Below the pieces are notes generated by a model that saw only the letters and a program-made list of their open reading frames with translations, was not told the DNA's origin and did not search any database. A DNA stretch of 64,000 nucleotides. Origin: Arthrinium phaeospermum (lineage: Eukaryota; Ascomycota; Sordariomycetes; Amphisphaeriales; Apiosporaceae). Location of the stretch: NCBI GenBank assembly GCA_006503535.1, contig QYRS01000006.1, positions 2,790,001 through 2,854,000 of the forward strand, read 5' to 3'. This document shows positions 45,635 through 57,100 of this stretch, piece by piece (the first letter of the stretch is position 1; each line of letters starts with the position of its first letter). The position numbers and the translations under genes are program-made.

Positions 45635-48527
45635 CTACGCCCTGAGCGCCTGCGTCTTAGCGTGCAGCCAATCAATAACTACCGGCATGTAAGCACTGAG
45701 ACTGTCCTCCATGATGCTCCAGAACAGCCGCGTCGCCTCCTCCTCGGGAAGATCCAGATGGAATCTCTCTTGGACCTTGAGGACGGCCTTGTCGGGCTCG
45801 AGCTTAATATCGGGAATATTGGCGTGCACCATGAGACTGAACAAGTTCAGGATCAGGTTTGACGATTTCCGCAAAGCCGCGAACGCCAACGAGCAGTATT
45901 GCTTGAACTGAAGGTACAGGTCGCTGTTGGAGCCGCCCATGGCGTCGACCATCTCCTTGCTCAGCTTCACCGCGGGGGCGAACGGCTTCGGGTCGCGCCC
46001 GAGAATAAAACCGAAATCGGCATGGAAGAAATATCCATCGGGCGTGAGCAGCAAGTTTTCGTTATGCCGGTCCCCGACACCTAGAATGTAAGTGATGACA
46101 CAGTAACCTGCGCAAGACTTGACAAATGCATCTAGCGTTTCCTTGCGAACACCCAGCTCGGCGCGCTCATCAGGATTATGCTGCTTGAGGTACGCGAGTA
46201 CAGGATTGTTGCGATGCTTCTTCGCGATGTGCGCAAACGTCTGCGAAGGGACGAACTGCGAGGCACCAGCCGTCGTGCTGGTGGCTAGAATCTTGTAGGG
46301 AGAGAGCTTGAGGTCCAGGTTCTCTTTCTGGAGTAATTGGTCCATCAGTGTGATGATCTGGATCACGAGCTGATCTTGCCGCAAATCATCTCCAGTTTTG
46401 AACATCATTGGGTACTTGCCCCCTGATACTGTCTTGAAAGTGGCCATAATCGGCGACAAAGATGACTTGAAGACGCGAGTTTCCTCGGGCACCACGCCCG
46501 TAATCATTACTGACGGATCCAGCGGAAGCGGCAATGGTGGCTCGATAACGAGCATCTCCGTCTTGGGGTCTGCAAAGAGGGCCTTGACTTTGTCAAGTTT
46601 ACGGTTGGAGGACTCGTGCGAGGCTTGAATCTCGCTGGAGATTTTCGAGAAAACTGCAATGAGTTCTGCCTGGCGTTTCATAGTCTGTCGAGTCTCGAGA
46701 CCGCCTGGTCGGCTTTCCAATTCTCTCATGAAGTCGTATTGTACCTTTGCATACATCGTGCGTACGTCAGGGCCTTGCTCCGGGCTCTTGTCGTCCCATT
46801 CCACCCCAAGGTACCAATAGAAATAGTTTCCAAGAGTGAAGTTCTCAACCGCTCTGGATATCAGGAACGTTGCCAATGATGATGCTTCTGTTGCAGGATG
46901 CCGAGAGTCGGTCGATATGTGCTCAAACTTCAGCGCCTGCACCAACTGCAATAGGTAAAGCATCAGCTCGTTGTCGTCGGCTTTGCTGAGTCTGTCAACA
47001 GCGTATGCCCTCACAGCTGGGCTATCAAAAGTAGGACCAAGCAGCTCCAGAGCGTCATCCACATCAATCTCCGTCCATTTTGCGAGTACTTGGATGGCTT
47101 GCTTCGACTCGCTCTGGTCTTGCCAATTGACGGACTTCACAAACTTCGTCACCGCACGCTTATCTTTTGTCAAGTGGTAACGGAATTTCCAGACAAGATC
47201 CTTCTCTTCTAGGGTCAGAGTATGAGTGGGCGAATACGCCATTATCGTATTAAGCTCATCTCGGACTTTGGCGTTGGGTCGCAAGTCCTTATCGAGAATA
47301 CCATGGCGATGTTGGCTACGAACAAGCCGTCTGTGTTTGCTTTCTGCAGGGTTGTCTTTCGCAGCAACTTCAGGGTCATATATCCTAACGATACGGGAAC
47401 TCCCACCTGCGCTCCCGTTGATACCAGGGCCAAATTGGACCTCTGGGGGCGGTTTGATGTCAATGTTGGACTGAGAGGCCGAGAGTTGTTGAACGGTAGA
47501 GATAGGAGCTGGGGGATATTCGTGGTCCGTGAAGACGACCGGGAAATCGAATCGAGGCAGCTCGATCGTAAGAGTGAACTGCGAAGGGCCTCTTTCCGTA
47601 TCTTGCGCCCCATCAACCGATCCCTCTTGTTCCTGCCGTAAGCTGGCTTGCCGCCGGAGCGACTTGACTGAACTTCTGGTGACCTCGGATGCCCGCCTCT
47701 CCGCCACTCTCCAGACCAGATGGTCAAGCCATTCAACCTTGGGTATCTCGTTCATCTCGTATTTCTTAAATAGCTTCTCCATTCGATCCATCTCATCACG
47801 CTCTTTATCCACAGCAACAAGCGCGTTCTTTTTGGTGCCCTGCTTCCTCTTAGGGACAGTGAACGGAGTGGTCGTGTTATCGTTCCCGTCCGCCTTGTGA
47901 TGGCGATGTATCATGCATTTTAATCGACCCTTCTGGACCTGGTTGTCCTTGTCAAACAGTGGTAGCGTAGTGCCCCCGAACGGTATCGCGTGACCTTGGG
48001 CTTGCTCGCCCCCTGTCGGGGAGACATCCCAGAGGGTGATGGCCAAGCATGAGTTGAGCGGAAGCGATTTGTACGGTATGGGGATGTCGAGCCATTCGTT
48101 CCAACTGCGACAATCAGATTAGCCAACAGAACTAGCAAGTTTCGCCAAGTTAGACCAACCTTCTTTCGTTTTTGAACGCTTTGTAGGACGTCTGTACCGG
48201 GACAGTCAAAGGCTTCGAGCCAGCCCAAACCTGGACGGTGACATATAGATCCGAATGGGGGCTATGTGTTGGGTCAGATACGGAGTTATTCGGATGGCGA
48301 CAAGCGTCGGGCGCATACCTTGTGTTGGAGCCGATGTATCGAAGTTCTGGTCTTTTGATCAGTGTCGACTCTTTCTGCGGCGTTTCGTCGCCTTCGAGGT
48401 TGACTCTGTCGGATTGCGCATTCAGTTAGCTCGTGGTATTTCAGGAGGGCAGGGAAGCGAGGCCTTACATGCGAATGCTGAGCGGATAGTCGAGCGACAC
48501 CGATTGCGCGAAGGAGAAGGTATCCAT
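45635..48527 (-). CDS. vps34: Phosphatidylinositol 3-kinase Vps34
   Basis: Four exons: 48527-48469, 48405-48319, 48261-48160, 48104-45635; introns 63, 57 and 55 bp, all in phase 2; the third uses a weaker GTTGGT donor. Product is 905 residues. N-terminal C2 domain (about 15-230) starts MDTFSFAQSVSLDYPLSIR and includes WNEWLDIPIPYKSLPL across the third junction. The helical PIK domain (about 340-540) has TLTLEEKDLVWKFRYHLTK. The kinase domain (about 600-905) has the P-loop-like MMFKTGDDLRQDQLVIQII, the catalytic loop GVGDRHNENLLL and HADFGFILG. Known role: class III PI3K, making PI3P on endosomes and phagophores with Vps15 and Vps30/Atg6, for vacuolar sorting and autophagy. Divergent from nse4 across 603 bp. 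Confidence 0.96.
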
Positions 48528-49130
48528 CCTAAAGCGGCAAAGCCATGCATGTCAGGTCCTGGGAACTACCTATGCGAAAGACGAGCAAGACGAGAGAAAG
48601 GATGAAAGAGTCTTGCGCCGACGGAGCGAGTTAATAAACCAAATAATTATTGTCATCAGCACTGAGGTTACATACTGCAAACGGTCGGTACATAGGGCCA
48701 CAGCAGTCACGTCACTGCCAGTAACCACATAGCTATTTAAATACGTATCTGATCTGATATGCATCTACTGAAGGTTCTGATGCAAGGGTTCTTGGTGGGA
48801 TGTCTCACCAGCTCTGCCCCACGTTTTGTTCTAGTGCTAGGCTCCTCCCAGTGAGCCCCAGGAGGTTGTTGCTGGAGCAAAGGCAATTAAAACCAAAACG
48901 CGTCGCCAAGCCTACGAACGCGTCAAAGAACCCACCCTCGATCGATACCAATATCGATACCAATATATCTGAACGAAGTCCGTCTATCTTGCCGTCGATA
49001 ACCCGAACGGTGGCGATCAATTTGCGAGAGGTTTATTCGTCTGCCTCAACTGTCAAATTTGCTCTAACTTGCTCGCCGCTGTGTAACGTGACGCGCGGCT
49101 GCTGTTTTATTGCACACACACATACCCATC
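48528..49130. promoter_or_regulatory. Divergent promoter region vps34/nse4
   Basis: Compact 603-bp spacer between divergent start codons. A short direct repeat (ATCGATACCAAT twice, about 48939-48964) lies on the nse4 side. No TATA box assigned. Confidence 0.5.
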
Positions 49131-50520
49131 ATGTCGACAGATGGCTCATCGCCGGAGCCAGAGTCCCCATCACGGACTTCTGACAAGGAGAACAGCCCGA
49201 GGACGTTAGTCATGAGGGACAAAGGCAAGGCGTCTGAAGGGGCTTCCAAGAGGAAGCGGACCATGACAAATGGCGGCGGTCCAGCCTACTCAAGACGTCG
49301 CACCGCAACACAGGAGCCTGGGGACGAGAACGTTTCGGAGCAATATGATCCGGATCAATCAATAGAGCAGAGGCGGGAGGTCCAGAAGGGCTTCCGAGAC
49401 CTGCTGAAGAATCTCAAAGAGAACGGCGATGAATTCCTCCAAGCTGATTCCGAGGGTCTGCACGACACGCTACGCAGGGCCAACGCCTTGTCCGCCAACG
49501 TGAAACAGACAACCGAAGCTACTATCGACTCAAAACTTCTGGTCAATACAGTCGACGCATCTTACCGCAAGACTATGCGCCTGACCGCCGGAAACATTGC
49601 CCAGGGTATGGACGTGGACGAGTTCGTCTCTAAATGCATCACATACATGAGGATAGGTGGCGGTATTGCCGACGACGACGCACCTGATTTGTCCAGTACT
49701 CAGCAACAGCGAAGACGTCCAAACAGAAGCGCCCTTGCTGCTGTGGATGAAGACGATGAGGAGAACGGCGATGCGGGAGACCCATTCAACTGGGAACATC
49801 TTGGAAGATTTGCAAGTTGCACTCAGGCGCGACGGCCTGCGACTCCAGGATTCTTATTGGGCCCGCTATCCGTCGAGAAGAAAATACGTAAAGTGGTGAA
49901 GAGAAGTGCCCCCTTTCGACCCGGAAACCTTCAAGAAGTTCGGCCCGAGGTGTTGAATCCGGATGATATCCAGAAGAACGAGAACGGTGACCTTGCTGGC
50001 ATCTGCAAAACGGTCCTAGAGCGGCTCATAGAAGTCGAACAAACCGCACAGGAGGAGGCACAAACCGCGTTTGATGCCAACGACGATGAGATGACGGCCC
50101 AAATTATGCACACATACGGATTGAAGGCAAATGGAGGCATCGACTTGCTGAGATTTGTGGTGAATCCAAAATCGTTTGGTCAGACTGTTGAAAACATGTT
50201 TTATGTGAGCTTTCTGATAAGGGATGCCAAGATCAAGCTGGAATACGACGACGACGGATTTGCAACCCTTGGTAAGTGTTCACTATATTCGAATATTTGC
50301 CAGTAATGAGTATTGACATCTTGCAGTGCCAATCGACCCAGAAGAAGTCGAACAAAACGCTAGTCGGCAAACCGGCAGGCAGAGACAACAAGCAGTATTC
50401 CATCTCGATATGGACGTGTGGCGGGATATCGTCGAAGTGTACAACATAAGAGAGCCACTCATAGAGCACCGAAGAGAGGAAAAAGTGAAGGGGCCAGGAG
50501 CTCGTGGTTGGTATAGCTGA
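49131..50520 (+). CDS. nse4: SMC5/6 complex kleisin Nse4
   Basis: Two exons, 49131-50271 and 50327-50520; 55-bp intron (GTAAGT, TTGCAG), phase 1; 444 residues. Start ATG 49131 gives MSTDGSSPEPESPS; an upstream in-frame TTG is not used. The N-terminal kleisin part includes EVQKGFRDLLKNLKENGDEF and SKLLVNTVDASYRKTMRL. The C-terminal winged-helix domain contains GIDLLRFVVNPKSFGQTVEN and MFYVSFLIRDAKIKLEYD, then VFHLDMDVWRDIVEVYNI, all diagnostic for Nse4. Known role: bridges the Smc5 and Smc6 heads with Nse1 and Nse3, for recombination repair and resolution of chromosome entanglement. The middle is acidic and disordered. Confidence 0.94.
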
Positions 50521-51574
50521 GCCGACAACTTATGTATGGAAGAGGGGCTCTTTGTGCATATCTCGACGGAGCAGTTCAAGTTTCCCAGCGAGCAGTCGAA
50601 CAGTCGGAGTAAAGTATTTTGTAAGGGTTATGCGGCAGGCTGGATGTTGTTCTCAGTGTAAGGCTCGATCACTTGAGACCAGGACCAGGGGTGCTCGGTC
50701 CTGCATCGGGATGAATTCATGATACCCATTTTGGCATTCCACAGTTGATTTCTCTTATGCTGTGCCTACGGAAGTGAACAGTGAAGCGATGAAGACCACG
50801 ATGGGCTCAGTCAAGTGTGGTATCGAGTCTCTTCAACAGCGTGCTACCAGGAGTATCTTTCAAGATTATGCCATGGAGTTGGCAGAGCCAGGTAGGTATC
50901 GTCCACATGGGGTTCAATTATATCTTTACATGCCATGCGTGCATATGGATGTTCCGTTTCTGGAGTATAAATGGGCAGTCGACAAAGCAACCCCTGACAA
51001 AGGAAAGCCAACGATGGATATTATCTGGCTGGTCCAACTCGTATTTACAACTGGATGTCCCGACGGTGAGTAAAGACCGCATTTTCAACATTGCTAAAAC
51101 ACAGATGTAAGTTGGAAGTTTTGCTGTCCAAGGCTTGGTTGACAGATGTTGAATGTGTTGACAAGGTTCGCTTGCGGAAGCCATCGTGGTGGATGTGATA
51201 AAGGATGGCTCAAAGAAGAAGCGTACGTGGACAACAATCAGCACAATCAGACCCAGCTCAATGAATCTGACAAAGGAGGCCCAACAGCGCACTGGGTCCC
51301 ATCCGGACGCGCAGAACATGGTGCAGCTTTGTATAGGTCAAGCTTTGTCAGTTAGGGGCATTGGCCGCTGGGCAAGCAGACTTCACAATTGATCTATCGG
51401 AAAGTGATCAAACAATAGATCAATCAAACTTTGTCCCTCTGCTCCTAAGGACGCCCATTTTTGGTTTACAGACAACAACGCCTGTGTTCTTTTTTTTCTC
51501 TTTCGCCTAGGGTTCCCCTTTGATAAGATAGCAGCACAGTAGGAAGTAGCAAGACCGCGAACGCGAACGCGACT
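50521..51574. other. Intergenic region nse4 to coiled-coil gene
   Basis: About 1 kb. Two open frames on the + strand (50762-51073, 51146-51392) have some codon-like texture and nearby GT/AG sites, but no family is recognised and I could not assemble a convincing product. Otherwise the nse4 3' UTR and the next promoter. Confidence 0.4.
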
Positions 51575-53839
51575 ATGGAGGGTGGAAGCGGCTCAGCATC
51601 GAGCCATAGCTCTGATGGAGGAGGGAGATCGAGTTCTGCACGCGCCGACCCTGGCCCCCCAAGTTTGGCAGCGGAACTGGCGGATGCCGGATGGAACTCG
51701 TCGTCGTCGTCCGACAGCTCAGCAACCCCCAGCGACGGCGGGCGAGGACGGCCGTTGACGACCTCTGCTCCAGGCACGTTATTTTCACGACCTTCGATGG
51801 GATTATCGCCCCCGCCACTCCGGACCTGGGGCCCAGAGGGCCTGGCTGAGGAGCGCCGTATCGAGCAGAGGCATCGGGAGGAGGAGGCCGAGCGGAAGAA
51901 GAAGCGCGACGCTGAACAGGCCGTGCAGAAACTCGCCAACGAGAAGGACGAGCTCGAAGCGCAGCTGAAGAAGCTTCAGATCAAGGCCAAAGACTCCGAA
52001 CAGAAGATCCGATCGCTCGACAACGAGAACGAGTACCTCCACGAGAAGTTGAAAGCGTGGCCGGAAAGTCATGAAGAAATGAGACAGCATCTGACTAGCG
52101 AGAAGGAGGAGCTTGAGGAGCAGCTGAAGAAGTCCCAGGATGACTCCGAGCAGAGTGAAGAGAAGATGCAACAGCTCCTTAGCGAAAGGGGTTATCTCAT
52201 ACAGAAGCTGCAGGAGTGTCCGGATGAGTATATCGAAACTATACAAAAGTTGAATGAGGAGAAGAAGGAGCTCGAGGAGAAGCTGGAGAGCGACAAACAG
52301 GCCTTTGAATCCCGTCTGGAGAGCGAGAAGAAGGATCTTGAGGAGAAGCTGGAGAGCGACAAGCAGGCCTTCGAATCCCGTCTGGAGAGCGAGAAGAAAG
52401 ATCTCGAGGAGAAGCTAAAACAAAGCCAAGATGGCTCCCAAAGTTCTGACGACCTGATAGATGTACTTACCAACGAGAAGCAGGACCTCGAACAGAAGCT
52501 CAAGTCAAGCCAGGACGACTCGCAGTCCGCCAACGACACGATCAAGCGCCTCAAGGACCAGCAGAAAGACCTCCAGAGGAAGCTCGAAAGGGCCCTCGAG
52601 GACGACGGGTCCGACGCCATCATACGACAGCTGGCCGACGAGAAGGCGAACCTCGAGGAGGACATGACCCGATTCCAGGACGGCGCTAACCACAAGATAC
52701 AGCAGCTAACCCGCGAAAAGGAGGACGTCGAAGAGGCGCTCGACACGGAGCGGCAGCTCCACGAGGGCGCGCTGGAGGACCAGAGGGACCAGAAGCAGGG
52801 CCTCGCGAAGCGGCTGGACGAGCTCCGGGTCAAGTTCCTCACGTTCATCAACGAGACGGAGGAGGACAGGAAGCGCTTGGAGGAGGTGCACGCCGGACAC
52901 GCAGAGGCGGTCAAGGAGTACGAAAAGGAGAGCAAGGCCTTGATGGAAACGGTGGCGAAGCTCAAAAGCGAAAAGGAGAACATGAGCAGTGCTTTGGAGG
53001 AGCACAAGACCAGGAACACGAGTCTGCAGGAGGAAAACCAAAGCCTCCGGCAGGAGCTCGAAGAAGCCAAGAAGCGCATTGAGGAAATTGGTGACGGCGA
53101 TAGTGGCGATACCGACCGCGATTCCGCTTCGTCAGACGGCAGCGAATCGCCGACCAGACCTGGTTATGACCAACTTCTACAGTACTATCATAGGTGAGTC
53201 ACATACCTGCCAGTAGATACTAATATTTGAGCGGATGTCTTCTTCTAATGCGTGACCGCACCATTTAGAGTCGAGGACGCGGTCAAGACCCATAGAGGCG
53301 ATCTCGACATGTGTACCACCGTGTTCGAACGGTCCGGGGGCAACAAACACCACCTGGACAATGCCGAAGCCCTCGTGCGACAGAGCTGGCAGGGGACCGT
53401 CGGGCCCGACGAGCAGCCCCTGGAGCCGTTCGTCGAGCTCTCCGAGCACCTCCGGGCCGCGGCCGTACGCCTGCATGTCGACGGCCACCTGGTACGCGCC
53501 ATGAACGGCGTCAGCAGCGAGTACCAGGGCATGAACTTCCCGGCGGCGGCATCCGCAGTGGCAGTAAAACCGCGCTGGTCCCTGGCGGCGATACCGCGGC
53601 GAGTGAAGGGTTGGGTCACCAATAGCTCCTTCTTGGGCCTGTTGCACATGATCATGATCTTGTTCTTCCTCGTGGCTACGTTTGCCGAGGGGAGCAAGTA
53701 CGCGCAATGGGCCAAGGCGAATGCTGCGTCACGGGCATTGTTTGCAGAGGACCGGCACTACGCCTGTGTGAGCGCGCCTCACATCAGCTTCTTTGTCTAC
53801 ATGGTGCGAGACGCCCTCGGTATCCCGAGGCTGGATTGA
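51575..53839 (+). CDS. Long coiled-coil protein with single C-terminal membrane segment
   Basis: Two exons, 51575-53193 and 53269-53839; 75-bp intron, phase 2; 729 residues. Residues 1-95 are Ser/Gly-rich and disordered. From about 95 to 510 the chain is an almost continuous charged coiled coil with heptads (EELEEQLKKSQDDSEQ, EEKKELEEKLESDKQ). Two identical 22-residue units lie near 233-276. A compact region (about 535-650) after the intron has LDNAEALVRQSW and VELSEHLRAAAVRLH. One hydrophobic segment (about 666-687, FLGLLHMIMILFFLVATFA) precedes a 40-residue tail. No signal peptide, so a C-terminally anchored tether or scaffold is inferred; orientation is unknown. I recognise no named family; similarity to myosin or golgin rods is only compositional. 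Confidence 0.8.
52271..52402 (+). repeat. 66-bp tandem duplication in coiled-coil gene
   Basis: Copies at 52271-52336 and 52337-52402 encode the same 22 residues. By eye they differ at four third-codon positions, all synonymous. A partial third copy begins at 52403. Confidence 0.88.
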
Positions 53840-53999
53840 TGTGCTATTAGCCCATCCATCAACTAGAAGATGAGAGCAACGGAGACCATCCATCAAACCC
53901 GACTGAATACCACAACTATATCCCTTTCCTCCAATGTTGGATCAGCTGAGGGGTTATACAACGGACAGAATACATTGGCAGCCTATCAATAGGACAGCT

Positions 54000-54140
54000 A
54001 CGACACTCCTACGAGACACCTTTCTTTTGTCAGTCAATACGACCACACGACACTCATACGAGACACCACTTCCTTTTGTTGGTCAAGAGCACCGCACGAC
54101 ACTCGTTTAAGACTACTTTCTTTTGTCAGTCTTCGATATA
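54000..54140. repeat. Degenerate 47-49-bp tandem repeat, three copies
   Basis: Copies begin at about 54000, 54047 and 54096. Each has ACGACACTC, then a GAGACACC-like block, then CTTTTGTCAGTC or a variant (TTCCTTTTGTTGGTC in copy 2). Copies diverge by substitutions and small indels. Lies about 160 bp after the coiled-coil gene stop, possibly within its 3' UTR. Confidence 0.75.
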
Positions 54141-57100
54141 GCTATTGGGGAAGCAGGTAGACGTTGGTGTATATAATCAACGCTTTTGAGAGTCCGCATT
54201 CTGCTAAGGCTCCTGCATCATATCCTCATCTATATTCTTGCCCTTCTCGTAGAACCAGGCAGCACCATATGACTTCAAGGCACTGATAGCGCCATACTTG
54301 TTTCACTAATCGTGAAGGGAGGGTTTCGTTGACCTCATTGTGAAGCCCTGTCGGACCAAATGATTCTTCGCAACTTAAGCCAGGAATAACCGCAATCAGG
54401 GGGTAGGTCCTGCCTGAATTCTTAACTCACACTCACGAGAACCCATCCCTTAATTTGTAGGTGTAGCTGGCAAGGGCTTAGCAGTAGGATAGTACAGCTT
54501 TGATCCCTTGCCAGGTACATAGAAGAAGTGCGCCAATACCGTAGGCAAAACTTGCATCCCGTATTCATCCCATCTCTCGATACCGGGAACTCTTGGCTAG
54601 GGAGGATAGGTACAGTATTGCCCAGCTTCAAGATCTTCCCGTGGTGCCCTCAAGTACGGGAAACCATGACGATTGGATTGGCCTCCATGATGGTCCCTCG
54701 GCAGTTTTCCGACGCATTCTTCTTCTCTCCAGTGATTAAAGGGGGTCGTCCATCGTCGTATGCCACCATGTTATCCCGACTGCACTGACTCGAAAATCAT
54801 ACAAAGTTCTGGTCGGATCCTGTGTCCCTTGAGCCGTCAATCATTTAGTGACAAGCGACATGTCCGCGGGTTGGTGAGTGGTCAAAGAGGGAGGCGCTCC
54901 TCTGATTTAACTTACTCTCAGGTCCCCGTTTTTCGGGACAGGTGAGGCTCCGAGCTGCCCCTGAACCATTGAACTTTACTCGGTAGCCGGCTCAATGCGG
55001 GCGTAGTCGCATGCCTTCTAGATACACGACTTTATGTCTGGAAAGGGGTTTAAACCTGAAAGATGATTGCATCCTGGTGTAAACCATACCTAATAGTGAT
55101 CGGTTTCGGAAGATTCGGTGTACACTCTAGATGATGCTTCCAGACTTCTACGCCCCGGCGGACCACAGGCGTTCCTGATTGCGATTTCATAGAATGTTCC
55201 CTCTAGACCGTTCTCTTTAGCTCCGTCGTACACCACGCCTAGGTCCCAACAAAATATCCATACAGTACTGTTGTCCCCAAAGTGCCAATTTCCACCGAGC
55301 AATTGCACGGCAGAGTTTCCTAGGTCCTGCTGGACCCTGAATTATGACGGCGGGACTCCGTCATCTGGTTACCCTCTCTCACCTAGTCGGCGCGACGTTC
55401 TGATCATCGCACAACTGACAGGCGGAACGGGCTCAAAGTGATCGGATCTGGAGCAATCTGCACGTCCTGGGACAGCTGCTTGGCGCCAGCTGCCTCGTCC
55501 GAGCTGCGTCCTTGGTCCACCGTTTTATGGTTTGCCCGTAGCTTCGTCGCTGGCAGTAAGCAACGGACCACGAGCTTGGCTTTTTGGAGAGGTCCATCCA
55601 AAAATAACCAGCTCAGGCTCGACTTAATTAGAACAGGACCAATCACACCTAAAAACTCGCCGGATAGTATGGTATAAGGTTACCCGGCCCAGTGGCCCGG
55701 ATTCAATGCGACTGGCCGATCCAATGTCTGGGAGTGAGCCGATATATCGCTATCATCATTACTCACGCAACGTAGTGGCCATACCCAGTGTCCGGGCAAA
55801 GAATGAAAAAGGGGGAAGCAGTGGTGCTGGTGCTGGTGCTGGTGGATGAACACAAATCTCCTCCTGCGCCTCATCTCTTCCCATGTCGGGATCTACCCGG
55901 AATAGTAGGTGTCAAGCAACCGAATAAACCCCGTCTGCAAATCCAGGTTCTCAGGAACCGCTGCTACAGTCGGGGTTGGCCGACTGGGAAATGGAACACC
56001 TTGCTTGACTCGCACGCCGATGTGATCATACGACGTATATGTAGACCCTCCATGTGATATCAAATCATAAAAAATAATCCTGCTGTAGCAGACTCGAAAT
56101 GTGAAAGAATAGTCGAGCCGCAATCTGCTTTCCCTACATATAATTATGCCTCTGCCTGGGACACATGTAGTGGTAGTATGTAATGGTAGTACCACTATTA
56201 GGCAGTCTCAATGTAGGTACCGCGAAGAGGCATCCGATGTCCCACACCCCGGCCCCGCAACGCGGTGGTCCCTTGGCCAAGATCTATCAATGTGGTGGTT
56301 GCGTGTGTGTGCTCCCTCGGGTATCGTATTCAATGCCAATCCACTTTATCCCCATCCGCTCCACAGAGCAGGCGCCCTAAAGACCCTGATTTTCTAAGGA
56401 TAGAGCAAGCAGAACTTGGCCGGCCTGGCAGCGGCTGACGACTGGATGTCACTTCTGCCCTGGCGGTTATAGCATATTCGCCTCCTGCTATACGGCCGTG
56501 GTGAGCCCGAGTGGTGATTACGCACATCTGGGCAGTAGGGCGGCTGTGTGAGGGAATCTCCAGTCTTCTTTAATATACACATACCTGCACACTGTATATC
56601 AAGGAGGGTGGGGCCTGGCTTTGGCTGTCCACTGACCTAGCTCTAAGGCTGAGCCTGAATATCTTGCTGGCGCTTCTCTCGGAAGAATCGCCGTCCAACA
56701 ATTGATGAGGAGGTGCTGTGAGTGCATACACCTGCAGACTTGAGCCAGCCACGGCGACGCCTGTAATAGGGTAACCAACAGCGACCAACCAGGCTGTCCT
56801 TAGGAGTTTAGATTGCTAATTCATCGGGTTGAAGTCCCAGGCTGGGACCCAAAGCCGAGGGCGTGCATGGTCCACCATCGACAAAGCCTCACACTACTCT
56901 AACTATCCACCACCCAGCTCATCAAGGACCAGAGTTGTGGCGAGCGGGTGCGGGTATAGATTCCCGATCTTGTCTATTATTCTTGCCTTGCGCCATTTGT
57001 GTTCTGGCAGAAGATAATGCAGTATTATGCGAGAGGATGCAACTCAACTCTGACACAGAATAACACGAGTAGGTATCCTAAACATAAAGTCGAATCTGTA

